A stretch of 64,000 bases of DNA from Rhodanobacter spathiphylli B39 (GTDB lineage Bacteria; Pseudomonadota; Gammaproteobacteria; Xanthomonadales; Rhodanobacteraceae): NCBI RefSeq assembly GCF_000264295.1, contig NZ_AJXT01000048.1, positions 1 to 64,000 on the forward strand, written 5' to 3'. The notes below the pieces were generated by a model that was given only the letters and a program-made list of their open reading frames with translations, ran no database searches and was not told the origin of the DNA. Made by a program: the position numbers and the translations under genes. This document shows, piece by piece, positions 52,934 through 61,385 of this stretch. Numbering within the stretch: the first letter of the stretch is position 1; each line of letters starts with the position of its first letter.

Positions 52934-53961
52934 GCCGCCACGCGGTCGATGGATGATTCGGCGTCGGCAATCGCGTTGAAGCGGCCGGCGATGTAGTCGT
53001 CCGAGAAGCTGGTCATGCCCCAGTCGCGGATGAAGCCGCAGTGGCCGCCGTACTCGGCGATGTCCAGCTCGATGTTCGGCGGCAGTTCGAGCGTTTCGAA
53101 ACTGCCCACCGGAATCACCGGGTCGTCGCGCGAGGTCAGGATGGTGGCGGGAATCTGCATCGCCTGCATCGCATCGCCAGCCACCGAATAGCCGTCCAGA
53201 TACTGTTGCAGCGACTTGAAGTCGGTGTGGCGCAGCACCAGCGACTCGGTCAGCCCGCGCAGGTGCTGCTTCAGCTCGGAGATCTCGAAGAACTGGTGCT
53301 CGGGAAACGCCCGCTGCTTGGTCAGCAGCGAGTGGCGCCACTTGCGCATGAAGTAGGCCTGGTAGAACCAGGGTGCCGACTCCTCCAGCGCGAACAGCCC
53401 CGCACCCGGATCGATGATCGGGCACACCGCCAGCACGTAGCTCAGCGGAATGCCCAGCCGCGAGGTCTGCATCGCGGCGCGCAACGCGAAGTTGCCGCCC
53501 AGCGAGAAGCCGGCCAGTGCCATCGGCCGCGCCGGGTAACGCCGGGCGATGTCACCCAGCGCGTGCACCACTTCGTCGAGCCGGCAGGAGTGGAACAGCG
53601 CCTCGTTGAGTCCGTGGCTGTCGCCGTGGTCGCGGAAGTTGAGGCGGAAGATGTCCCAGCCATCGGCCAGCAGGCGGCTGCCGGTCTGCAGCACGTAGGT
53701 GGAGTCGACACTGCCCTCCCAGCCATGGAACAGCACGGCCAGGCCGCGCGACCGTGGACGAGTCCCCTGCGCGGTGTAGGCGCCGGTCAGGCGCACGCCG
53801 CTGCCACCATCGACCACCACCGGCTCGGCACCTTGCAGCACGGTCTTGGCCGCGCGCGGCAGCAGCACGCGGCGCACGCCGCTGGACGACAGCATGGTCT
53901 GGATATGACCGCTGCGCAGCGGCCAGGGTGGACGGAAATCCTTTCCGTAAAGCAGGCTCAT
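52906..53961 (-). CDS. YheT-type alpha/beta hydrolase
   Basis: 351 aa. The N-terminal FRPPWPLRSGHIQTML is the family's characteristic opening. The nucleophile elbow is GFSLGGN (Ser), with Asp in LTSRDDPVIPVGSF and His in EYGGHCGFI. These are the YheT/ABHD1-3-like hydrolases, with probable lipid or ester substrates. Its ATG overlaps the stop of the upstream acyltransferase gene (ATGA), which supports a role in lipid turnover. The 3' end overlaps the convergent oxygenase gene. Confidence 0.9.
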   Translation of the reverse strand: MSLLYGKDFRPPWPLRSGHIQTMLSSSGVRRVLLPRAAKTVLQGAEPVVVDGGSGVRLTGAYTAQGTRPRSRGLAVLFHGWEGSVDSTYVLQTGSRLLADGWDIFRLNFRDHGDSHGLNEALFHSCRLDEVVHALGDIARRYPARPMALAGFSLGGNFALRAAMQTSRLGIPLSYVLAVCPIIDPGAGLFALEESAPWFYQAYFMRKWRHSLLTKQRAFPEHQFFEISELKQHLRGLTESLVLRHTDFKSLQQYLDGYSVAGDAMQAMQIPATILTSRDDPVIPVGSFETLELPPNIELDIAEYGGHCGFIRDWGMTSFSDDYIAGRFNAIADAESSIDRVAAQASAPTAR

Positions 53962-54758
53962 TCCTGGCGGTCTTCCAGTGCGGAGGCGATGCGTTCGCGT
54001 GACAGCTCGGCCATGCGCCGGCGCGCATCGGGGGTGGCGGGCACCGGCGTCAGGAAGTGGATCTCGGCATCCATCGGCGCCTCGCCCAGCAGGCGCACGA
54101 TGTTGCCGAAGAAGCTCTCGTCTTCGCGGAAGCCGGCATCGACCACCCGCCGGCCGCCACGGGCAAAGCGCAGCGCCACCGGCTGCACCGTCACGTCGGC
54201 ATCGAGCGCGGCCTGGAAGATCCGCGCGTGGAACACTTTCAGCACGCCGTGGTAACCGGTGCCGCCTTCCGGGAACACCGCCACCGAACGCCCGGCGCGC
54301 AGGCGCTCGACCATGGCCTGCATCACCGTCGCCAGCGAATGGTTGTTGCCGCGGCGGTGGAAGATGGTGCCGCCGTTGGCGGCCAGCCAGCCGATCAGCG
54401 GCCAGCCGGCGATCTCCGCCTTGGCCACGAAACAGGCCGCGCGCTGGCTGTGCAGCATGATGATGTCGAGCCACGAGGTGTGGTTGGCGACGAACAGCAC
54501 GGGGTCGCGCAGCGCCTCGCCGAAGCGCCGGGCGCGCATGCCGAGGATGCGCAGCAGGGTCACCGACCACAGCCGGATCATCCGGTGCGCGAACGGCTCG
54601 CGTCCGTTCTTCATGACGGCCTGCTGGTTCCAGCTGAGCAGCAGCGCGCAGAGCAGGATGCCCAGCACGACGTGCAGCACCACCAGCGGCACGCGCCACA
54701 GGTAGCGCAGCGGGCGCAGCAGGTCGCGTTCGGGCACGGTGGTGGTGTCGATGCTCAT
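53958..54758 (-). CDS. 1-acyl-glycerol-3-phosphate acyltransferase-like protein
   Basis: 266 aa, PlsC family. The catalytic His-x4-Asp is NHTSWLD (His93, Asp98), followed by the substrate motif VFPEGGTGYHG. One or two N-terminal membrane helices (LVVLHVVLGILLCALLL) place it at the inner membrane. It transfers a fatty acyl chain to lysophosphatidate or a similar acceptor. It is cotranscribed with the YheT-type hydrolase. The primary plsC may lie elsewhere, since this is not in a typical lipid-synthesis neighbourhood. Confidence 0.9.
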   Translation of the reverse strand: MSIDTTTVPERDLLRPLRYLWRVPLVVLHVVLGILLCALLLSWNQQAVMKNGREPFAHRMIRLWSVTLLRILGMRARRFGEALRDPVLFVANHTSWLDIIMLHSQRAACFVAKAEIAGWPLIGWLAANGGTIFHRRGNNHSLATVMQAMVERLRAGRSVAVFPEGGTGYHGVLKVFHARIFQAALDADVTVQPVALRFARGGRRVVDAGFREDESFFGNIVRLLGEAPMDAEIHFLTPVPATPDARRRMAELSRERIASALEDRQE

Positions 54759-54776
54759 CAGCTGCCCAGTTTAACG

Positions 54777-55277
54777 TTAGTTCCGCGCCGCCGCAGGCCC
54801 CGGTCGCTCCAGCTGCGCCAGCGGCAGCGAGGGCGAACGCTTCACCGTGCGCAGCACGAAGCTCGAATTGACATCGCCGACCCCGCTGGCGTTCAACAGA
54901 TGGTCGAGCAGGAAGCGCGAGAAGTCCTTGAGGTCGGCCACGTAAACGTGCAGCAGGTAGTCCATGTCGCCGGTCAGCGCGTGGCAGGCGACCACTTCGT
55001 CCCAGCCGCTGACGCGCTCGACGAAACCCTCGATCGCCGCGCTCTCGTGTCGGGTCAGCTGGACCCGCACGAAGGCCTGCAGGCCCAGTCCGACCGCCTG
55101 CGGATCGACCTGGGCGGCGTAACCGGTGATCACCTGGTCCGCCTCCAGCCGCTGCAGCCGGCGCAGGCAGGCCGAGGGCGACAGGCTGACCCGCTCGGCC
55201 AGTTCGGCATTGGTAATGCGGCCTTCGCTCTGCAGCACGGCGAGCATGCGCAGGTCGGTGCGATCCAGCGAGGTCAT
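54777..55277 (-). CDS. Lrp/AsnC-family regulator, probable controller of phhA
   Basis: 166 aa. The N-terminal HTH is MTSLDRTDLRMLAVLQSEGR, then ITNAELAERVSLSPSACLRR. The C-terminal RAM domain (EVVACHALTGDMDYLLHVYV) binds amino acids and forms octamers. It is divergent from phenylalanine hydroxylase across 134 bp that contains a perfect inverted repeat (55310-55328). It probably senses an aromatic amino acid and switches phhA; that link is inferred from arrangement. Confidence 0.92.
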   Translation of the reverse strand: MTSLDRTDLRMLAVLQSEGRITNAELAERVSLSPSACLRRLQRLEADQVITGYAAQVDPQAVGLGLQAFVRVQLTRHESAAIEGFVERVSGWDEVVACHALTGDMDYLLHVYVADLKDFSRFLLDHLLNASGVGDVNSSFVLRTVKRSPSLPLAQLERPGPAAARN

Positions 55278-55309
55278 GCAATGATCTCCTTCTATTTTGG
55301 TGCTTGGCG

Positions 55310-55328
55310 CAAGAATAGTTCATTCTTG
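55310..55328. promoter_or_regulatory. Lrp-type operator between the regulator gene and phhA
   Basis: CAAGAAT-AGTTC-ATTCTTG: perfect 7-bp arms around a 5-nt A+T-rich centre, between the two divergent genes, about 30 bp from the regulator start and 84 bp from phhA. Lrp/AsnC sites have this A+T-centred palindrome form. Confidence 0.65.
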
Positions 55329-55411
55329 GCCCATAAACGGACAATAAAGCAAGCCTGCTGCGGGCGATCCACCGTATCCTTGAGATCGCCTGTCCCACCC
55401 GGAGCCGCGCC

Positions 55412-56299
55412 ATGGACACCCCTCGCAAAGTCGAACACCAGCAGACCGACCGCGGCTACGTGCCGGTCTATGCCACCGGCGTGGTCGAACAGCCGTGGGA
55501 CAGCTACAGCGCGACCGACCATGAAGTCTGGGACACGCTGTTCAAGCGCCAGCGCGAACTGCTGCCCGGCCGCGCCTGCCGGGAATTCCTCGACGGCGTC
55601 GAGCGCTTCGGCCTGGGCGATGGCGGCATCCCGAAATTTGCCGAGTTGAACAAGGTGCTCGGCGCCGCCACCGGCTGGGAGCTGGTCGCGGTGGAGGGCC
55701 TGCTGCCGGACGAGGTGTTCTTCGACCACCTGGCCCACCGCCGCTTCCCGGTCAGCTGGTGGATCAGGAAGCCCGACCAGCTCGACTACCTCAGCGAGCC
55801 GGACCTGTTCCACGACATGTTCGGCCACGTGCCGCTGCTGCTGAACCCGGTGTTCGCCGACTACATGCAGGCCTATGGCCGCGGCGGCATGAAGGCGTTC
55901 GCGATCGGCCCCGAAGCGCTGATGAACCTGACCCGGCTGTACTGGTACACGGTGGAGTTCGGCCTGATCAATACCGGCGACGGCCTGCGCATCTACGGCG
56001 CCGGCATCGTCAGCTCCAAGGGCGAGTCGATCTACTCGCTCGATTCGCCCTCGCCCAACCGCATCGGCTTCGGCCTGGAACGCGTGATGAGCACGCGCTA
56101 CCGCATCGACACCTACCAGCAGACCTATTTCGTGATCGACAGCTTCGAGCAGCTGTTCGAAGCCACCCATCCGGACTTCACGCCGATCTACGCGAAGCTG
56201 CGCGAATCGCCCGCGCACGCCGCCGGCGACGTGCTCGATGGGGACCGCGTGTTCACCCGTGGCGATCGCGTGGGCTGGGCGACCAACGCGGACACCTGA
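55412..56299 (+). CDS. phhA: Phenylalanine 4-monooxygenase
   Basis: 295 aa, the length of the bacterial single-domain (monomeric) enzyme. It converts phenylalanine to tyrosine using tetrahydrobiopterin and non-haem iron. The iron ligands are all visible: His134 and His139 in LFHDMFGHVPLL and Glu182 in YTVEFGL. The pterin site is around GLLPDEVFF...HRRFPVSWWIR. There is no regulatory ACT domain. It is divergent from an Lrp-type regulator, with an operator in the gap, and starts phenylalanine degradation via tyrosine. Confidence 0.96.
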   Translation: MDTPRKVEHQQTDRGYVPVYATGVVEQPWDSYSATDHEVWDTLFKRQRELLPGRACREFLDGVERFGLGDGGIPKFAELNKVLGAATGWELVAVEGLLPDEVFFDHLAHRRFPVSWWIRKPDQLDYLSEPDLFHDMFGHVPLLLNPVFADYMQAYGRGGMKAFAIGPEALMNLTRLYWYTVEFGLINTGDGLRIYGAGIVSSKGESIYSLDSPSPNRIGFGLERVMSTRYRIDTYQQTYFVIDSFEQLFEATHPDFTPIYAKLRESPAHAAGDVLDGDRVFTRGDRVGWATNADT

Positions 56300-56308
56300 T
56301 CCGCCGGA

Positions 56309-56989
56309 TCAGCGCAAGGTGGCGTCCAGCCACGTTTCCACCACGCCGGTCCACAGCGCATAACCCTGCCGGTTCATGTGCAGCCCGTCGGCGATGAACC
56401 AGCGCGATTGCGGCTGGCCGTCGCTGCCCAGCATCGGGGTGAACACGTCCAGGTAGCTGACGTCCCGCTGGCTGGCGGCGTAGGCGCGCACCAGCGCATT
56501 CGCCTCGCGGATCTTCGGCAGCAACACCTTGCGCGCCACGCTGGGCTTGATCGCGATGAAGGCGATCGGGACATCAGCGTCGTACGAGCGCGCCTTGCGC
56601 ACGAAGGCGGCGAAGTCGTCGCGCAGATGGGCCGGGCTGTCGCCGTCGGCCAGGTCGTTGTCGCCTGCATACATCACGATCGCGCGGGGGTGGTATGGCG
56701 CCACGATGCGGTCGGCGAAGAAGGTGGCATCGTCGATCTCCGAACCGCCAAAGCCGCGGTTGAGCGTGCGCACCTGCGGGAAATCCGTGGCCAGCGAGTT
56801 CCACATGCGGATCGACGAACTGCCGATGAACAACACCGCGCCCGCCGCCGGTGGCTGCGCCCGATCCGTGGCCTGGAACGCGGCAATATCCCGCTTCCAC
56901 TGCGCATGATCGTTTTCCCGGTTGTCGCGTGCCGCGGCCAGCAGCGGGCACAGCAGCAGGGTCCACAGCAGATGACGCATGCATTTCAT
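56309..56989 (-). CDS. Exported SGNH/GDSL hydrolase
   Basis: 226 aa, with signal peptide MKCMRHLLWTLLLCPLLAAA. Catalytic blocks are complete: block I FIGSSSIRMW (Ser), block II GFGGSEIDD, block III YAGDNDLADG, block V DGLHMN (Asp and His). Such enzymes remove acetyl or other ester groups from lipids, glycans or peptidoglycan in the periplasm. The substrate is unknown. It converges with phhA, with 9 bp between the two ends. Confidence 0.9.
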   Translation of the reverse strand: MKCMRHLLWTLLLCPLLAAARDNRENDHAQWKRDIAAFQATDRAQPPAAGAVLFIGSSSIRMWNSLATDFPQVRTLNRGFGGSEIDDATFFADRIVAPYHPRAIVMYAGDNDLADGDSPAHLRDDFAAFVRKARSYDADVPIAFIAIKPSVARKVLLPKIREANALVRAYAASQRDVSYLDVFTPMLGSDGQPQSRWFIADGLHMNRQGYALWTGVVETWLDATLR

Positions 56990-57105
56990 CGTTCGCCCCG
57001 TCGTGGTCATGCCGGCTGCAGACTATCGATGCTGCCTGCAGACAGCGGGAAACGCCGTCCGCGAGCGTAGCGCAACGACGGCGAGGGTGATTTCACGGTT
57101 GTCAC

Positions 57106-57389
57106 TCATGGAGCGTCCCCGCGACGGCGCGACTTCACCATGCCGTGCTTGCGCAACAGTGCGCGCAGTTGGTGATAGCTGAGTCCGAGCAGCGGCGCTG
57201 CCTCGACCTGGCTGTGGCGGGCTTCGACGAGCGCGCGCTGGACCAGGTCCACTTCCAGGCGCGCCATCTCGGTCTTGATGTCGCAGGGAAGCCGGATCGA
57301 TTTCCTTTCCGGCGCCGCCACCTCGACAGCCTCCGGCTCGGCCTCGACCGGCAGTCGCCCCGGCGGCCGGTCGCTCCGACTCGCGACGA
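57106..57389 (-). pseudogene. Truncated 3' fragment of a pspF-like sigma-54 activator
   Basis: About 95 codons, open back to the stop of the RES gene. The readable part ends in a Fis-type DNA-binding helix-turn-helix: MARLEVDLVQRALVEARHSQ, then VEAAPLLGLSYHQLRALLRK. HQLR.LLRK is the typical C-terminus of PspF, the phage-shock-protein activator. The AAA+ domain that should precede it is absent; the RES toxin gene ends exactly where the fragment begins. An internal ATG at 57267 could express a 53-residue HTH peptide. It is best read as a gene remnant cut by insertion or deletion at this spot. Confidence 0.6.
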
Positions 57390-58100
57390 TCAGCGCTCTT
57401 GCGCACCGCCCGCAGCGGGCCGCTTGAGCTCGCTCACCTCCAGCACCTGGGCGATGCGGGTGCCGTCCCAGCGATAGACCAGGTGCCTGGCCTGCACGCA
57501 GCAGGCGACCACGTCGGGAAAGAATGCGGCGATGCATTCGCCACCGGCATGCCGGGCGCTGTCGAAGACGATGCCGGGCGAACCGGCATCGCGCAGCCGG
57601 CGCGCCAGCGCGACGCTGGCCACGTAGCTGTCGGCCGCCTGTTCCGCCGGCCAGCCACCGCGCAGGTCGTGCAGCTTGCTGTCCACGCTGGTCCGGTAGC
57701 AGCGCATCTGCACCTCGCACGGCGGTTCCCTGGTGGCGGCCATGAATTGCTCGCGGTGATACACCGTTTCCTCGACCGCCGTGGCCACGCTGTGCGCCGC
57801 GTAGAACACGCCCCACGTGCCATCGGAGAAGCGGCTGCCTTCCGGATTCAGATGGGTGAACGCCGCCATCACCGGCGTCGAACCCGGGCCGCTGACGCGA
57901 TGCGCCTTCGGCACCAGCTTCAGCGCGTCGATCTCCTCGCGCAGGCGCGGATTGGTCAATGCCTCGATCGCGAACACCGCGTCCATGTCGGCCGGGTCGG
58001 CGATGCGGTCGTACACCCCGACCGGCGGGAAGCGACTGGGCACGATGCGGTACGCCTGGCTCCAGCGGACGCGTTTGAGGGACGGCAACTCGTTTGGCAT
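57390..58100 (-). CDS. RES-domain toxin (NAD+-degrading type)
   Basis: 236 aa with a RES domain. The conserved Arg and Tyr lie in AYRIVPSRFPPVGVYDRIAD, the Ser/Glu site in HSVATAVEETVYH, and the C-terminal GIVFDSARHAGGECIAAFFP is typical. Well-studied RES toxins (MbcT, ParT, RES-Xre systems) break down NAD+ or ADP-ribosylate targets and are held in check by an Xre/MbcA-type antitoxin. AGGAGCC precedes the ATG. The antitoxin gene lies 90 bp upstream on the same strand. Downstream, the gene abuts a pspF fragment with no gap. Confidence 0.9.
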   Translation of the reverse strand: MPNELPSLKRVRWSQAYRIVPSRFPPVGVYDRIADPADMDAVFAIEALTNPRLREEIDALKLVPKAHRVSGPGSTPVMAAFTHLNPEGSRFSDGTWGVFYAAHSVATAVEETVYHREQFMAATREPPCEVQMRCYRTSVDSKLHDLRGGWPAEQAADSYVASVALARRLRDAGSPGIVFDSARHAGGECIAAFFPDVVACCVQARHLVYRWDGTRIAQVLEVSELKRPAAGGAQER

Positions 58101-58190
58101 CAGGGCTCCTGGATATGCTTCCTTGCCTGCAGGGAGAGGCGCAGAGCGTGCGGCATCGCCGTCTCGCTCGCCGCGACGCCCGTCACCGCT

Positions 58191-58583
58191 TCAGCCGCGC
58201 TGCGCGTCCAGATACTGCCGCACCACGTACAGGTCGGCGACATTGCCCGACAGCATGCGTTCCAGCGCGGAGTGGCCGCCGAACAGCGACGCCGCATTCG
58301 GCTTGTGCAGCCAGGCGTCGGCCTGGGCCGGTTCGGGAAACAGGATCTGCAGCGACTTCCAGATCCCGAGCAGGTAGCTGATCCGCTCGATGGTGTCGCG
58401 TCCCGGTGCGCCATCCTGCTGGCGCTTCCACTTGTAGAAGGTCGATTCCGGCGGATCGCCGAGCAGCTTGCGCTGGTCGGCAATGCGCAACTTCCAGTGT
58501 TCGGCGAGGCGGAAGAACGCGCGCAGCGCCGGACCACCGAGGTCTGCGTCAGGAGTGTTTTCAGGCAGCGACTGGGCCAGCAC
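58191..58583 (-). CDS. MbcA/ParS/Xre-type antitoxin of the RES toxin
   Basis: About 130 aa. The N-terminal Xre-like HTH region (LRAFFRLAEHWKLRIADQRK, LLGDPPESTFYKWKRQ) is followed by the DUF2384 toxin-binding domain (ERISYLLGIWKSLQILFPEP, WLHKPNAASLFGGHSALERM). I chose the GTG at 58583, which has AAGGAG 7 nt upstream and lies downstream of a plausible promoter; an upstream TTG would fall on or before the likely transcription start. The antitoxin precedes the toxin, as in other RES-Xre operons. Confidence 0.85.
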   Translation of the reverse strand: MLAQSLPENTPDADLGGPALRAFFRLAEHWKLRIADQRKLLGDPPESTFYKWKRQQDGAPGRDTIERISYLLGIWKSLQILFPEPAQADAWLHKPNAASLFGGHSALERMLSGNVADLYVVRQYLDAQRG

Positions 58584-58593
58584 GGTCACTCTC

Positions 58594-58641
58594 CTTGTAA
58601 AGTTGACATGCAATTTACTCTACAAGGGAAGCTGTGGTCAA
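58594..58641 (-). promoter_or_regulatory. Promoter and autoregulatory operator of the RES-Xre operon
   Basis: Minus strand: -35 TTGACC (58636-58641), 17-nt spacer, -10 GTAAAT (58613-58618). An inverted repeat covers the -10 region and the start: CTTGTAAAGTT (58594-58604) against TACTCTACAAG (58616-58626), 9 of 11 pairs, 11-nt spacer. This is the expected site for the antitoxin-toxin complex. Confidence 0.6.
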
Positions 58642-58659
58642 TGTTTGACCAGTGCCGCT

Positions 58660-60474
58660 TCACGACCCCGACGGCTGCTCCTTCGCCTTTGCGGCGCAGT
58701 CGCAGCCGTAATCCGGCTCCGGACCGCCGTCGGCGATGAAGCGGTCGATGCGCTGTTCCAGCACCGGCAACGGCACCGAACCGGTGGACAGCACGGTGTC
58801 GTGGAAGTGGCGGATGTCGAACTTCGCACCCAGCGCCTTTTCGGCCTTCGCGCGCAGCTCGCGGATCTTCAGGTAGCCCAGTTCGTAGGACAGCGCCTGT
58901 CCCGGCCAGCTGATGTAGCGATCGACCTCGTTGGCGATCTCGCGGGCGGACAATGCGGTGTTGACGGTGAGGTAGTCGATCGCCTGTTGCCGGCTCCAGC
59001 CCAGGTGATGGATGCCGGTGTCGACCACCAGCCGGCAGGCCCGCCACATCTGGTAGGTGAGGTAACCGAAGCGCTGGTACGGGGTCTTGTAGATGCCCAT
59101 CTCGTTGCCGAGATATTCCGAATAGAGGCCCCAGCCCTCGCCGTAGGCGGAGATGTAGCTGTTGCGGCGGAACGCGGGCTGGTCGTGCTGCTCGTCGGCC
59201 AGTTCCAGCTGCAGCGCGTGACCCGGATAGGACTCATGCAGGGTCAGCGCAGGCATGTTGTACAGCGGCCGCGACGACAGGTCATAGGTGTTGACCAGGT
59301 ATTCGTCGGCGCCGCCGCGACCGGAGGTGTAGTACGGGGCGATGTCGGCCGGCACCGGCACGATGGTGAAGCGCTGGCGCGGCAGGTGGCCGAAGTATCT
59401 GGCCATCTGGCCGTCCACTTCCTTGGCCACCCAGGCACTGCGCATCAGCAGTTCCTCCGGCGACTTCGCGTAGAACTGCGGATCGCTGCGCAGGAACTGC
59501 AGGAACCCGGCGAAGCTGCCCTTGAAGTCGGTGTCCTTGATCACCTCCAGCATCTGCGCATGGATCTGCGCCACCTGCTCGAGTCCGATCTGGTGGATCT
59601 GATCCGGGTCGAGGTCGAGCGTGGTGTACTCGCGGATCTGCTGGCGATAGAACGCCTTGCCGTCGGGCAGCGCCTCGGCTGCGAGCGTCTTGCGCGCCTT
59701 CGGCACGTATTCGTCGCGGAAGAAGCGCAGCAATTTGCCGTAGGCGGGGATCACCCCGTCCCGGATGCGCTGCAGCGCCTTGCCCCGCAACGCTTGCGCC
59801 TGATCGGTGGGCATCGTGGCCGGCAGCTGCCTGAACGGCGCATAGAAGCTGCTCGCGGTCGGATCCTTCAATTCGGCGACCGCGGCGATCGATACGTCAC
59901 GCCCGTCCAGCACCGCGCGGGGCACGCTGAACCCGCGCTTGAGCCCGGCCCGCATGTTGGCGATCTGCTGGTCGAAGTAGGCGGGGATCTGGTCGAGCCG
60001 ATCCAGGTACTGTTCGTAGTCCTGGGGGGTGCGCAACCGGCCGCCGCCCAGCTGGTAACCGATGTCCGACCAGAACGCCGAATCGCTGTTGAACGGCATC
60101 TGCCAGTTGCGGAAGCGCTGGTCGGCGACGAAGTTGCCGATCTGCTCGCGATAGATCGCGAAGTTCGCCTGTTCGGCAGGCGACAGCGTGGCCGCGTCGA
60201 TGCCGTCCAGCTGCTTGAGCACGTCCTGCCAGTAATCCAGTCGCCGCTGCTGACTGGCCGCATCGACGTCATCGAGCCGGCCGTTGTTGGGCTGGGACTC
60301 ACCCGACGCACTGATGCCGGCCTGTCCCGTCCGCCAGGCCCACTCGGTGGTGTAGATGTTCCTGAGCCGGGCATCGGCGGCGGTTTCGCCGGCCGGGGTG
60401 CCGGTCGCGTAAGCCGGAGCGCCGCAGACAAGCGCAAGCACGGCCCATCGGGTCATCATCGGGATCTTGTTCAC
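58660..60474 (-). CDS. Exported DUF885 protein (putative metallopeptidase)
   Basis: 604 aa, with signal peptide VNKIPMMTRWAVLALVCGAP ending near AYATG. I chose the GTG at 60474 because AAAGAGGAG lies just upstream. The HE-x2-GH-like zinc motif is ALTLHESYPGHALQLE, with downstream Glu in YGEGWGLYSEYLG, as in other DUF885 members related to gluzincin peptidases. These are likely exported dipeptidyl- or carboxypeptidase-like enzymes. It is downstream of the WYL regulator on the same strand with a 146-bp gap. Confidence 0.88.
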   Translation of the reverse strand: MNKIPMMTRWAVLALVCGAPAYATGTPAGETAADARLRNIYTTEWAWRTGQAGISASGESQPNNGRLDDVDAASQQRRLDYWQDVLKQLDGIDAATLSPAEQANFAIYREQIGNFVADQRFRNWQMPFNSDSAFWSDIGYQLGGGRLRTPQDYEQYLDRLDQIPAYFDQQIANMRAGLKRGFSVPRAVLDGRDVSIAAVAELKDPTASSFYAPFRQLPATMPTDQAQALRGKALQRIRDGVIPAYGKLLRFFRDEYVPKARKTLAAEALPDGKAFYRQQIREYTTLDLDPDQIHQIGLEQVAQIHAQMLEVIKDTDFKGSFAGFLQFLRSDPQFYAKSPEELLMRSAWVAKEVDGQMARYFGHLPRQRFTIVPVPADIAPYYTSGRGGADEYLVNTYDLSSRPLYNMPALTLHESYPGHALQLELADEQHDQPAFRRNSYISAYGEGWGLYSEYLGNEMGIYKTPYQRFGYLTYQMWRACRLVVDTGIHHLGWSRQQAIDYLTVNTALSAREIANEVDRYISWPGQALSYELGYLKIRELRAKAEKALGAKFDIRHFHDTVLSTGSVPLPVLEQRIDRFIADGGPEPDYGCDCAAKAKEQPSGS

Positions 60475-60620
60475 GCGGACTCCTCTTTCCGGGCGGCGGC
60501 GCCATTGATCAGGTGACGCGATGCGAGCGTCTATCGTGGCCGTCATGACGGCCCATGGCAACGGCGCCCGGCATCCAGCGCAGGTGTCGAGGGTGCCGCC
60601 CCGGTCCATCCACGGCCCGC

Positions 60621-61325
60621 TCAGCCCAGATTGAGTTCGCCCACTCCCACCGAACGCAGGTAGGCAGCCAGGTTGCGCTCTTCGGTCTCGATGAAAACCT
60701 CGCCGCTGGCCGCGCTCTCGGCGATCCGGTCCGGGCGGAAGTTGCGGAAGTCGCCGCGCATGCGGCACCACGCACCCAGGGTCCACTTGCCACCCCAGAA
60801 CGACAGGCACAGCGGCTCGATCTCGCGGGTGCTGGGGTTGCCGCCCTCGTCGCGATAGGCCATCCGCAGCACCTGGTTGCCGATGATGGCCGCGTGCAGC
60901 TGGTCGAGCAGGGCGGCGAAATCGTCGCGGTATTGGTCGCGCCACACCGGCGCGAAGATGCGCGTGCGACTGGCGCGCTCGCGCAGTTCCGGCGGCAGCA
61001 CCGCCTCGATCTTCAACAGCGCCGTCTGCGCGTTTTCCGCCAGCCGGGTGCCGGCGAATGCACGCACGAAGCGCGAGCCGACCACCAGAGCCTCGAGTTC
61101 GCTGGCGTTGAACATCAGCGGCGGGATGTCCGAACCCTTGCGCAGGACGTAGCCGACCCCGGCCTCGCCCTCGATCGGCACACCGGACAACTGCAGGTCG
61201 GCGACATCGCGATAGACCGTGCGCAGCGACACGCCCAGCGTCTGCGCCAGCGAACGCGCCTGCAGCGCGGTACGCCGACCGCGCAGTGCGTGAATGATGA
61301 GAAATAGCCGGTCCGCTCGACGCAT
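60621..61325 (-). CDS. WYL-domain transcriptional regulator (YafY type)
   Basis: 234 aa. The DeoR-like N-terminal HTH is MRRADRLFLIIHALRGRRTA, with recognition helix in LAQTLGVSLRTVYRDVADLQ. The WYL ligand-binding domain follows (REIEPLCLSFWGGKWTLGAW). Members sense small ligands or nucleic acids and control stress genes. It follows the DJ-1/small/GFA/GST genes on the same strand and is probably their regulator or part of their operon. Confidence 0.9.
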   Translation of the reverse strand: MRRADRLFLIIHALRGRRTALQARSLAQTLGVSLRTVYRDVADLQLSGVPIEGEAGVGYVLRKGSDIPPLMFNASELEALVVGSRFVRAFAGTRLAENAQTALLKIEAVLPPELRERASRTRIFAPVWRDQYRDDFAALLDQLHAAIIGNQVLRMAYRDEGGNPSTREIEPLCLSFWGGKWTLGAWCRMRGDFRNFRPDRIAESAASGEVFIETEERNLAAYLRSVGVGELNLG

Positions 61326-61385
61326 CCGTACATCATCCCCGGGAACGATGACGGCGAACAGCGTCGAACGTCACGACTCATCGCA

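Noticed and set aside
51833-53425. Upstream extension of the response regulator frame to 649 codons
   Set aside because: The extension runs antisense through the DUF3820 and 2OG oxygenase genes and has no protein-like sequence; a GTG start with AAGGGAG gives the correct receiver length.
53962-55428. Upstream extension of the YheT hydrolase frame to 840 codons
   Set aside because: The extra N-terminal part is an out-of-frame reading of the acyltransferase and Lrp genes.
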